DNA of 64,000 nt from Megamerina dolium (Eukaryota; Arthropoda; Insecta; Diptera; Megamerinidae): the NCBI GenBank assembly GCA_963854835.1, contig OY978525.1, forward strand, positions 88,299,671 through 88,363,670, read 5' to 3'. Made by a program: the position numbers and the translations under genes. The first letter of the stretch is position 1. Each line of letters starts with the position of its first letter. Positions 12,163 through 26,367 of this stretch are shown here, one piece after another. Under the pieces are notes generated by a model. That model searched no databases. It saw nothing but the letters and a program-made list of their open reading frames with translations, and was not told the origin of the DNA.

Positions 12163-14284
12163 TATGCACAAGTATCTACATATATACTTACATGTATAAA
12201 TGCACATGTGCCTATATGTGTATATTTATAAATTACATTGTAACAATTACATATGTACATATGTATATACTACCATTATTTTTAACAACATTAAAAATTC
12301 ACACCAAAATTATGGCGGGTCAAATTTTTGCCCGGAAGTCGTATGATTTTCAATATATTTCCTCAAACAATCCTGGGCTCAAAACAATATTTGTTAGACT
12401 GTTGGATTTTATATTTATTTTGATAGATTTACAATAAGACTGGCAGTTTCTTGCTCTTGATATGATCTTCATAGTAAAATCATCTTCGAAAAAACTGCTA
12501 AAAAATATAGAATTATATCTCGAAAGTCTGAAACCCATTAAAATGTTTAATGGGTTGTTCGAATTCATGAGGCTTAAAGGGTAGAACTTTCTATTATTTA
12601 TTCTTTTACTAAACACTAAGCAACACAGTTTCTTGCTTCTTCTTACACCGATAATTTTATTAGGAACAGTGATATAATTCGTATGAGTTATAAGAAAATT
12701 ACATTATTATTGCTTTACAATGATATTGGAATGGTTTTTTTTAAGATATTCGATTTTATATATGTAGCTCTACAAAAATATAGTTACGCCGCTAGACGTT
12801 GAAAATTTCTTAATATAAAAATATGTAAAATCCAAAAAAAATAGTCTAAAAAATAGCACATACATAATTACAATCAATAGCTTAGTCATAACCTTTTAAT
12901 CCAATAAGGAAAATTGCTCACTCGCACCACTTACTCAGCCATAACACAAACCCTATACACGTGGATTCTATGAATAGCTCTCGCATTAAGATTAAAATCA
13001 ATAATTATGTACACAATCGACTAATCAACGAATTTTCATCGCTAATCTAAATATCAATCTTAACGACACCAACGAAGGTTAACCAACTATCCAATCAACC
13101 AGCCTATCGACAATATCAATGTTCTATGGAATTAGTCACAAAGTGAAAAACAAATGATAGACGGAGTGTAGTGACAGAGAAAGAAAGGGCACGAATAACA
13201 CAGAGCTTCTAAAGGATATACAGGTACGTACGTAATAGAAGAATACCATCAGACCTCCATATGTCTATATTTATTTGGTACACTCATTTGCTCGATGCTT
13301 GCTTGTTCCAATGATATAGAATACATACTCAAACTGTACATAATATATGCCAATAAAGAATAATAGCAACAATACTCGTGCAATATAGTTAATCCCATTG
13401 GAATGGCATCAATAAAGCAATTATATGTGCATGAACATATCATCATAATCGTTCTACATACATATATTTGCCATCATGGGAACACAACCAATAGTTCATA
13501 CATTTATACATACAAGTATTCGACGTTAGTAAGTACAATGTACTAGTTAAGAATGTAGGAAATGAGTATCATATATGTATGATAGTATATTGAGGCAAGC
13601 GAAAAAGAAAAAAATTGCACGAAATTAAGTAGTACAACAACACTAAAATACGCAAACAATTACAAACGCATTTTAGGACGGTTGGGTAATTATTATGGTT
13701 CGAGATGTTAGAAGTATTTTATTTCTATTTTATTTTCTTTATTTTACTCCTTAAAGGCCCTCACAATATCTACGCACAATATTTACCTATGTACGTAAGT
13801 ACGTAAGTTTTTTTATTTACGTAAGTATATGTATGCTACCAAAATGTATCAAAATGTGTATACATATACGCAAATGTGTTTTGGCATGCTTTTGGCTTGG
13901 CATTATTGTTGGTGTTGTTGTTGGTTCTAAGTGGCTAGCAAAATGAAAAAATATGTATTTCTACAGGCACACATACGTATAATATGTAAGTAATACTTGC
14001 TTAACGACCAAAAAAACGCATTTGCACAAAGCTAAAATCAAGCTTTTGCCGCAACTCTTCCTCAGGCACTTTACCATATAATATGAATAAGTTTATACTT
14101 GTATGTAGAAACAAATAGAAAAATAGTTGAAATGCACGCATCGAAATTTCTCCACTTACCATGACCACCCCTTCTGATGGTGTCATTGAATTGATGCATT
14201 CATACCTACTCATGATATAAGTAGGTTCCATACAAACTGTAAGTACTTGATGGAGTTAGTACCAATAGTAATGGTCTTCGTAGT
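12163..14284. other. AT-rich noncoding DNA
   Basis: No gene or recognisable mobile element. Short stretches of TACATATG-type sequence are common. Confidence 0.55.

Positions 14285-17951
<3,667 letters not shown>

Positions 17952-17983
<32 letters not shown>
17952..17983. repeat. (GA)n microsatellite
   Basis: About 15 uninterrupted GA dinucleotides. GA tracts are bound by GAGA factor in flies, but no promoter context is visible here. Confidence 0.95.
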
Positions 17984-17984
<1 letters not shown>

Positions 17985-19633
17985 AGAAACAAATCAAATG
18001 GATCAATAAAATTATAAATACCACACACATGCTTGATTTGCCATTTCTATTGCAAAATTGTGTCATGGCAGTACTATGGAATATCCTAAATAATACAAGT
18101 ACTTTCGATATTCATTTTCAAATCAAGCTCTCAAGAGATTTGCAGTGTCACTCATACATATACTTATATACAATAAATACAACCAAGCATGTATATGGTA
18201 GACCAAATGTAAACTCAAATTCAAATATATCGTATGTACGAGTATATATACAAGTACTTGTATTCTTCGTCACCATCTCTCAAATACAATACAAATATGT
18301 TATTCATGACCATTTACATGAATATATTTTGTCGTTTGCCTGTCTTTGCGTGCTTATATGTCAGTTCATAGTTTGTGTATACGTATAAGCGGACTTCTGT
18401 TTAATTACCTGTGTAATCGCTCAACAAAAAAATGACTAACGGAACGGACATGCATGTATATGCATATACAAATACAAAAGTAAGCTAATGTGATGACATT
18501 ACCAGTTTGTTTTAAATAGATGAATCGATAGATAAATTTCAAAATTACCTACTTAAGGGTCAATTTGTATTAAATGTGTAAACTAAAATTGAGTAAGAAA
18601 CATTCCTCGAAGTATTTTAATTGTGTAAATTCATTGGTATGTGAATATGACTACTAAAGGCGAATAAGAACAAAAAGATGTAAACGAAAAAGAAAATGCG
18701 TCATTTTGAGATTTTTCTTTTCAATTTTATTATCTCTATTTTCTATTCTATTTTCATTATTATTGCTATTTTTTATTTTTTCAAAACCCTATAGATAAAA
18801 AAAAAGCACACGCATTACAATCGCATTTAATTCAATTTCATTTCATTCCATTCCATTCCACCACAATAGTTTCATCATTATTCACCAAATCACAATCGCA
18901 CAAATTGTGATCCCTTCTTATTTATAACTCAATTATTATTTTCTTTCTTCGTACTTACGAGTACATAGAAGAATTGCAATTCATAATTATTGAAGCGAAA
19001 ATTATTCGAGACACACGAACACGTACGTACATACATACACAATCAGCATAAACGAATAAATATATATACGAATGGTTGGACGACAAATACAAATAGGGAA
19101 AAGATAGAGGGAGCGAGAGGAAGAATGAGAAGAGAGAATATGAGAAAAAGATAGAAATAAGAAGGGACAATAGAAAATGGCTTTTATATTATTTATGAAT
19201 TATGGCTCAGTTCAACAGCAACAACAACGACAGCATGCATTATACAAAATTACGAACTTGAAGAGGCAAAAGAAATTGTTATTTATTTTTATAAAACTCT
19301 ACAAAAATATTATCTAGTGGAATGGCTAAATACTCATACTTTCGTGTTTAGGATAAACTCGTATGTATATGAGTATTCGACACTTGTAAGAATACGAATA
19401 AAGCATTTTAGCTTCTATTTCATATGAGTATTCTTACGTATAGTCGTACAGGAAAATTAATGCATTATTTCGTTCGTTTATTGACCAAACTCCTAAGTCT
19501 AAGTCTACAGAGGATATCATACGTAATTATTCTAACCTTCACTTAAATGAAGTATCAAAGTATATTCGGCTTCCTATCCAAAAGATCTATTTTATTATTG
19601 AGCAGAAATTATTGAGATCACAAAGGTATATTA
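17984..19633. other. AT-rich noncoding DNA
   Basis: No gene recognised. A short ATTCCATTCCATTCC run lies near 18844-18858. Confidence 0.5.
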
Positions 19634-19910
19634 TAAAAATAAATATGTGGCACTTAAAGCCCCAAAGGGCTCATTGACCGAGCTTCTCTTCTATTACTAT
19701 TGACATCACTTTTTCTGAGCTTTGTCACAGAGTTCTTTTTGAAGCTTTTTCATGGCAAGTTGTTTTTGTCGGAAGAATTGCCAATTGCTTGGGTACCATT
19801 CGAAAGAAAAATCTTATCGATATTAAATTTGTTATGCATCAGCCGGGGATTGAACCACGACCTGCAGATCAGAAGGCGAACGGACTAACCACTGAGCTAC
19901 GGCAACCCAC
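19634..19910 (-). mobile_element. tRNA-derived SINE, copy 1
   Basis: On the minus strand the element starts with a tRNA-like head that contains an A box (TAGCTCAGTGG) and a B box (GGTTCAATCCC). It continues into a body shared with copies at 47238 and 61294 and ends in GGGGCTTTAAGTGCC and an AT-rich tail. The 11-bp sequence AAGGTATATTA on both sides (19623-19633, 19911-19921) is a target duplication, showing LINE-style retroposition. This copy lacks a body segment that is present in copy 2 (from about TTCTGCCGTTCGG to CCGTAATGG). The parent tRNA was not determined, and no SINE name is claimed. Confidence 0.85.
19846..19899 (-). promoter_or_regulatory. Internal RNA polymerase III promoter (A and B boxes) of the SINE
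   Basis: On the minus strand the A box lies at 19899-19889 (TAGCTCAGTGG) and the B box at 19856-19846 (GGTTCAATCCC), about 33 bp apart, which fits a type 2 pol III promoter. The B box matches the consensus GGTTCRANYCC. Whether it is used is unknown. Confidence 0.75.
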
Positions 19911-19921
19911 AAGGTATATTA

Positions 19922-20708
19922 AGATATAAAAATATCCACAATATTGAACTCATCCATATTCTCTTACATGTGCCTTTCACTTTCATTCAGATAAATGCAA
20001 AGATAAAATGAGCTGCAGAGGAAAAAATTATATTTTAATAGTGAGGAGAAGATATCAAATTTCAACAATCAAAAAATCTGTTAGATTTGGCTAAGCTCTG
20101 GACAGAATTAACACCAACTTACTTAGATAATATGATCTTACCTGATCTTATTTAATCGCCCTCAATCGCTATCAATCATAATATAAAGCAGTTTTCCAAT
20201 GAATTGCCTTTTCAGAGCACACTCACGGACTGGTCATATTTGTATTACAACTCAAAATCTGCTGCATGGTAAAAACACGTTATGTAGAAGTGCATAGAAT
20301 AAGCAATTTAACGTTAATATTTATAAATGTTCAGCCACGTTCAAATATAAGTAAAGCTAGGGAGAAAAATCTCAAGTGAAAAAGCTATTATGTACTTTTA
20401 CATATACTTATACTAAATACATACTATCACATATGTAAGTATATATAAGCGTACAATGCAAAGTACATAAAGTACAAGTATTACATAAAATCTTAATCAG
20501 GTATATTTGTGCAACTTTCATCCGTTCGTATACCCGTTCTATGAATTTGAATGAGTTTATAAATACCTGTCGCTCTCTTTCTACAAGAGTATTTATGGTT
20601 CCTATTTTTATACACTGCGCACAAGTGTAAGTACGAGTCTATATATTCAACTTCAATTAATTTGACTTTTCGAATTTTGTAATGAAAATAGTAATAATTT
20701 TGTTGTCA
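19922..20708. other. AT-rich noncoding DNA
   Basis: No gene or mobile element recognised. Confidence 0.55.
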
Positions 20709-21923
20709 AAGGTGTACAAGCTTAAATCCGTAGCTTAGCTTAGCTCGTAGATGGCGTTAGTGAGCATATTGAGCTATTATCGAATGTGCATCCTTTTTTT
20801 ATGAGTTCGACACCTGTTTACATCAATTAGTATACATCATCAGTGATTTCATACAACAACATACATTTTTCCTCGTATAATCATGTCTAGTTTCTTGCCA
20901 GAAAAAGAGCATATGCGGGAAGCTCTACTTTTTTTGCTTCAATTTGAAGATATCTGCTGCTGAGTCGCGTCGAATGCTTGTGGAGACAGTGCTCTATCAG
21001 AAACCACTTGCAGAGCCTGGTTTCGTTAGTTCAAAGAAGGCCATTTTGACTTGAGTGACAAGAAGCGTGAAAATAAACCCAGAAAAGTTGAGGACCATGA
21101 TTTGCAGGCTCTCTTGGATCGCAAAAAATGCTTGCCGAACAGTTAGGTGTTACTCAACAAGCCATTTCCATAAGTTTACGAGCCATGGGGAAGGTTCAAA
21201 AATTTGGAAAATGGGTACCCCATGAATTGAACGATAGGCAGATGGAGCGACGCCAAAACACATGCGAAATCTTGCTTGCTAGACAAAAAAGAAAGTCGTT
21301 GCTGCATCTTGTGGTGACTTGCGATTAAAAGTGGATATACTTTGAGAATCCTAAACGAAAAAAATCGTGGGTCGATCCCGGCCAACCAGCAACTTCTTCT
21401 CCAAGACCAAATCGTTTTGGACGCAAGACGATTCTGTTCGTTTGGTGAGATCAGCAGGGTCAGCTCAGCTCTACTAAGAGCTGTTGAAACCTGGTGAAAC
21501 TGTCAATGCTCACCGCTACCACCAACAACTAGTAAAATTGCGCCGTACTTTGGGTGAAAAAAGGCCTGGTTATGAACAACGACATGAGAACGCCCCATCG
21601 CACACGACACAACTGGTCCAAAACTACTTGGACACACTCAATTGGGAGGTGCTATCTCATCCCGCTTATTCACCAGACCTGGTCCCTTCTGACTATCACC
21701 TGTTTTCGTTGATGGGTCACGCGCTCGCCGAACAGCACTTCGATTCGTACGAAGACGTCGGAAAATGGTGGTTTGTCTCGAAAAATGAGGAATTCTTTTG
21801 GCATGGTATACACAAATTGCCCGAGAGATGGGAAAAATGTATAGCTAGTGAAGGCAAGTGAAGCTAGTGAAGGCAAATACTTTCAATAAATCAAAAACAG
21901 CGGATTTCAGCTTGTACACCTGA
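20709..21923 (+). mobile_element. Mos1-like (mauritiana group) mariner, decayed
   Basis: The ends keep the mauritiana-type inverted repeat GGTGTACAAGC: AGGTGTACAAGCTTAAATCCG at the left, and its counterpart, reading CGGATTTCAGCTTGTACACC, at the right. The TA target duplication is no longer recognisable, and the length is slightly below the about 1.29 kb of Mos1, consistent with small deletions. A second, shorter copy of the same family lies at 62529-62828. Confidence 0.9.
20883..21889 (+). pseudogene. Mos1-like mariner transposase, many disruptions
   Basis: It begins at ATG 20883 with MSSFLPEKE, close to the start of the Mos1 protein. Recognisable blocks follow in order: LAEQLGVTQQAIS in the DNA-binding region; GKWVPHELNDRQMERR in the linker; and VVTCD near 21325, where the first catalytic D is kept but the next codon (E in the family) is TAA. 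Then come DPGQPATS, LLKPGETVNAHRYHQQL, ENAPSHTTQ (second catalytic D replaced by E after a small deletion), and HPAYSPDLVPSDYHLF (third D kept). The C-terminus reads LPERWEKCIASEGK, followed by a stop created by a 19-bp direct duplication (21843 and 21862). Several frame changes lie before 21130 and near 21450. No activity is possible. Confidence 0.9.
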
Positions 21924-23484
21924 TTTTGATTGATTGATATTGATTTTTATAAAAAAAAATATTTAAGGCTTATTTTTAGGTATTTCTGAACAAATCTGTC
22001 GATAAGAGTATGAAAACATTTTGAATCGATTATGAGTTGTTTAGTTTCAACTAATTTTAATTTTAATCTTGCAATCACTCGAAGATTCAGCGAATAACAT
22101 ACCCATTAAACAAAGAAATTGCTAAATGCATTATTTAAACAATGCTTTTAGGTAATATTCAAAAACATACTCATAAATGAACAATTTCTTGGAAGCTATA
22201 TTGAATAAAATATATATTAAATTACACGCAAAAAGTGCACAGACTTCGTAGTAGAAATATCTATTTTTCACGACCCTTTCGAATGAAAATAAATTGAACA
22301 CACAAAGAAACATGTAGATGATGGTAACATTTGCAATGGTACGTGCTCACTTATTACATGCTGATTAGGACTATATTGCTACTTGGTAACGTATGCATAT
22401 TAATATATTAAACCTATATATACTATATGTATATTTTATATATACGAAATAACATATATCTTCGCGTATTAGTTGTGTAACATATACCATTTATACATAT
22501 TCCAATAGAAATTGCATATAAAATTATGTGGCAACTGATTCAACTATATAGCATACACTCCATAATGCATTCACCTTCCCGATTAACCAGTAACGTTATT
22601 TCATACGTAATTTACCAGATACATTTAAATAAAATATTAAGATACCATGTGTTCATTATTTGGCGCCTTACCAATTGGATGCTCTTTAGAACTAGCGGTG
22701 ATTTTATTCATTTGCTTATGTACATCAAAATGTTAGTCCTCTTCCAATTTTTAGAATGCTTTTTTTTTCTATACTAATAGTTTTTCTGTAGAAGTTTCAA
22801 CCACATTTGTGTAGGTGTATTAAAAAAGCCATCTCTAGCCTATTCTGATACTCATTACTGGAAGGTAAAATCTAAATAAAGAAGATTTGTTCTAAAACTG
22901 CAATAATATGAGTCTAGGTACATATATATAATATATAGTTTTAAAAATTCTTATGTACGTTATAGTTTAGATTCGGCCACTCATGGTTATGATAACGTCA
23001 CGTTCTATTGATTATAATAAGAAAATATTTTCTGACAAGAAAGCTGCAATTGTGATCCTTGCATGATAATATGATTCGATATAGCACAACGCTATTCCCA
23101 ATCTTGCCAACTAATCCGTTTCACAATTTCCCAAAATATTCCTGTGTCTCCCTACCTCTAGACAATACATATGAAGATGCATTCAGCCTGATAGCTAATA
23201 GAAGGATCCTTTGCTCAAAACTGTCTCTTAATAGTTAAACGGTTTGTTAAGTACATACAGCTACATCCAATATTTATACTGATTTTCATGCCTCCTGAAG
23301 ATTGCATACAATGTTAATCATGAGGTATCTACCTGATAATATCGAGAATTTAAAGATTAAATAAGAGGTTTCAACGTATGGTAGATTCCTACAAAAATCG
23401 TTGTCGTGCAGCATTTAAGTGTTTAATTATTTCAAAAGGTTTTTTACTAAAAAAGAATCATAATTTTTGGACAGTTTTATTGTA
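21924..23484. other. AT-rich noncoding DNA
   Basis: No gene or mobile element recognised. Confidence 0.55.
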
Positions 23485-23590
23485 AAGGGTTATCCATTTC
23501 TCGGTTTCAAAAGTATAGGGCTAGAATTCGACATCTGTCAAACTGAGTTGTTAAAACAATTTCTTTCTTTTTCAGTTCAAAGTCTGACAT

Positions 23591-24820
23591 TTGCGAAAAA
23601 GGGTCGCTTAACTATCGCACAACGCATTAAAATTGTAAAAACCTACTACAAAAATGGTGATTCTGCCACAGCCACATATCGTGCTTTAAGAGGAGATTAT
23701 GGTTTACATAATCGTCCAACTACGCAAGCAATTGGCAAAATTGTGAAGAAATATGAAGAGACTGGATCGGTTACAGATATTGTAAGGCCTGTGCATCATC
23801 GTTTCGCTCGTACCACCGAAAATATCGCTGCTGTAAGTGAAAGTGTTGCCGAAGACCCGAATGTGTCGATTCCTCGTCGTTCTCAGGAATTAGGACTGTC
23901 TTACGGCACATTATGGCGTATTTTGCATTTGGATCTACACCTACATCCATATAAAATCCAGCTCACACAACAACTGAAGCCAGCTGACCATTCACAACGT
24001 CGTAGATACGTCGAATGGGTGCTTGAACAATAGGCGGTGGACGGCGATTTTTCGTATTTTGCATTTGGATCTACACCTACATCCATATAAAATCCAGCTC
24101 ACACAACAACTGAAGCCAGCTGACCATTCACAACGTCGTAGATACGTCGAATGTGTCCTTGAACAACAGGCGGTGGACGGCCATTTTTCGAACAAAATTT
24201 TCTTCAGCGACGAAGCACATTTCTCACTCGGTGGGTATGTTAACAAACAAAATTGTCGTATTTGGGGTTCTGAGAATCCTCAAGTAATTGAAGAGAGGCC
24301 ACTACATCCACAAAAAGTCACTGCTTGGTGCGCTCTTTGGTCCGGAGGTGTGATTGGACCTTACTTCTTCAAAAACGACGATGGAACGACTGTCACCGTC
24401 AATTCGGAGCGTTATGGTCATATGATAACCGACTTTTTTTTTGCCTGCTATTGAAGAATACGACTTAGAGAATATGTGGTTTCAACAAGACGGTGCCACA
24501 TGCCACACAACTCGAGCGAATATGGCTTTATTGCAAGAGAAATTTTCTGGCCGCGTAATTTCTCGTCGTGGCGATATCAAGTGGCCACCAAGATCATGCG
24601 ATTTGACACCGCTTGACTTTTTTTGTGGGGTTACGCGAAAGACCGTGTTTATGCAGATAAACCTTTAACTCTTGAGCACCTAAAAACCAACATTCGTCAC
24701 GTTATGGCTGAGATACCGCCCAATATGTGTCAAAAAGTGGTCGAAAATTACCTCAAAAGAATCGATGATTGCAACAATTCGCGTGGTGGTCATTTAAATG
24801 ATGTAGTATTTCACACATAA
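23591..24820 (+). pseudogene. DD41D (rosa-type) transposase, disrupted
   Basis: The readable protein begins near 23591 (AKKGRLTIAQRIKIV, helix-turn-helix). The ATG appears lost, since ATT stands where copy 2 has ATG. It runs through the paired-like DNA-binding half to RRRYVEWVLEQ, where a TAG and the second unit of a 136-bp duplication intervene. The catalytic half has FFSDEAHFSLGG (first D, near 24210), WFQQDGATCHTT (second D, near 24495) and CDLTPLDFF (third D, near 24617); second and third are separated by 41 residues. Two T runs are altered: nine T at 24434-24442 (expected eight) and seven T after the third-D codon (expected eight), each shifting the frame. It ends at TAA 24818-24820, after GGHLNDVVFHT. 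Confidence 0.88.
23917..24188 (+). repeat. 136-bp tandem duplication inside the rosa transposase
   Basis: The segment starting CGTATTTTGCATTTGG occurs at 23917 and again at 24053 with very few differences (for example GGGTGC versus GTGTCC, and TAGGCGG versus CAGGCGG). The unit is not a multiple of three, so it breaks the frame. Copy 2 at 44 kb has the segment once, so the duplication is specific to copy 1. Confidence 0.92.
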
Positions 24821-24927
24821 TGTCAACGTTCAAACTTTATAATAAAAAAGAAATATCCTGATCAAAAATATTTTATATGTATTTTATTTACATTTACTTT
24901 TGAAACCGCAAAATGGATAACCCTTTA

Positions 24928-26367
24928 TATATATATTATAAATTGCATCAACATTAAAGTGTAGAAGAATATCTATAAGAATCAGTACAAAAAGTTGAAA
25001 ATAAGTTTATTATATACATTCATACGATATATATGCAATTGTAAAATTAAAAAAAAAAAAAAAGACAAACATATGGAATAGAATAAAATAATGTACATAC
25101 GCAAGATAAGAGTGCGAAACTTTATCTGCTATCCGAATGGCAGGATATGCCATACGCTACGAAGCAGACAGACAAAGAGGCAGAAAGATAGACAGTGAAG
25201 CATTTATCGTAGTCGCAGTTAGTACTACATACCATATATGTGTGGATAAGTATATGCATGTTAACTTTGCAGCAAGTCTATGTAGACAAGCAAGCATTTA
25301 GCCTGTTGGAATGTCAACTTGTCGACAGTGTGTATGTATTATTTCTCCTGGTGAGGCTTTTGTCAATATCATATTCATATTTATGTACATATATTTTCTA
25401 CTATTGTTTTGTTTATATACATAAATACATAGTACAAGTTATTATAAAATATATTCCTTCCTTTCGATGTGCATACAAATATGCACTTTTCCGTACAACC
25501 AAAGTACAAACAGTACAATACTATAAATATATCCTCTTTATTTGTTTGTTTTTTACTTTTCTTGTAAATGTATACATATCCTTAGGCTTGGTGCAAATAT
25601 TAATGTAAATGGTCATTACAAATGCATAAGCATTTAAGAGTATTTAAGTTTTGTCCAAATGTTTAAGACATAGGTCTTTTTACATTTCTTGTGTCAAAAG
25701 CAATTTCCAATTATAAGAATTTTACCAATTCTCAAAAATTTGCTTATGATTCAATATTCTCCTTCTCTCACTGTCTATCTCTCAGATAGTTTGTATCACA
25801 AAGATATGCAGTACTATATTCAATGTTTGACTTGTTCACTTTTTGTATAATAAATTTTATTCCATATACACTTCAGCATTATTTTAATTATAATTTTAAT
25901 TTATTCATAATACTTAAATCTCAAATTTAATCTCTACATATTGTTCTTACTTACGTGCAATATATGCATTTGTATACAAATATTTGATTTATTTAGACTT
26001 AATTGATTACCATATTGTACGATATATAAATTTATTGTTTTATTTTCCTTTTCTGTTTTTAACTTTCTTCTTCTCATTCTTCTTATATTTAGCACATCGT
26101 TGCACTTTTGAAATGTCTTACCTTTAATGTTTTTGAATGATATCTCGTACGCTCCGTTTGTGTTTATTTTAAATCTGCAATGAATACAAAATAGACAATT
26201 ATTAGTTTCATACACACAATTTGTTCAGCTTAAATTCAAGCTAAATTTATTTTATTAAAATTTAATAAATTCACATTGTTTTAGGATATCCATTCATGTA
26301 AATAAAAAAAATTTTAAATATGTATATGTATGTACCTGCATAAAATATATATCAGGTTTTGCAATAA
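24928..26367. other. AT-rich noncoding DNA
   Basis: No gene or mobile element recognised. A poly(A) run lies near 25050-25063. Confidence 0.5.

Larger units (their letters stand above)
23485..24925 (+). mobile_element. rosa-type (DD41D) mariner-like element, copy 1
   Basis: Inverted repeats AAGGGTTATCCATTTC... and its complement (...GGATAACCCTT) bound the element. TA lies on both sides (23483-23484 and 24926-24927). The length is 1441 bp, or about 1305 bp once an internal 136-bp duplication is discounted. A nearly identical copy is at 43826-45053, so activity in this lineage was fairly recent. Classification comes from the 41-residue spacing between the second and third catalytic aspartates, the signature of the rosa/DD41D group. 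Confidence 0.9.

Noticed and set aside
19846..19910. Possible functional tRNA gene on the minus strand
   Set aside because: A and B boxes are good, but the sequence runs directly into a shared SINE body, has target duplications outside it and is repeated in decayed form elsewhere, so it is a SINE head.
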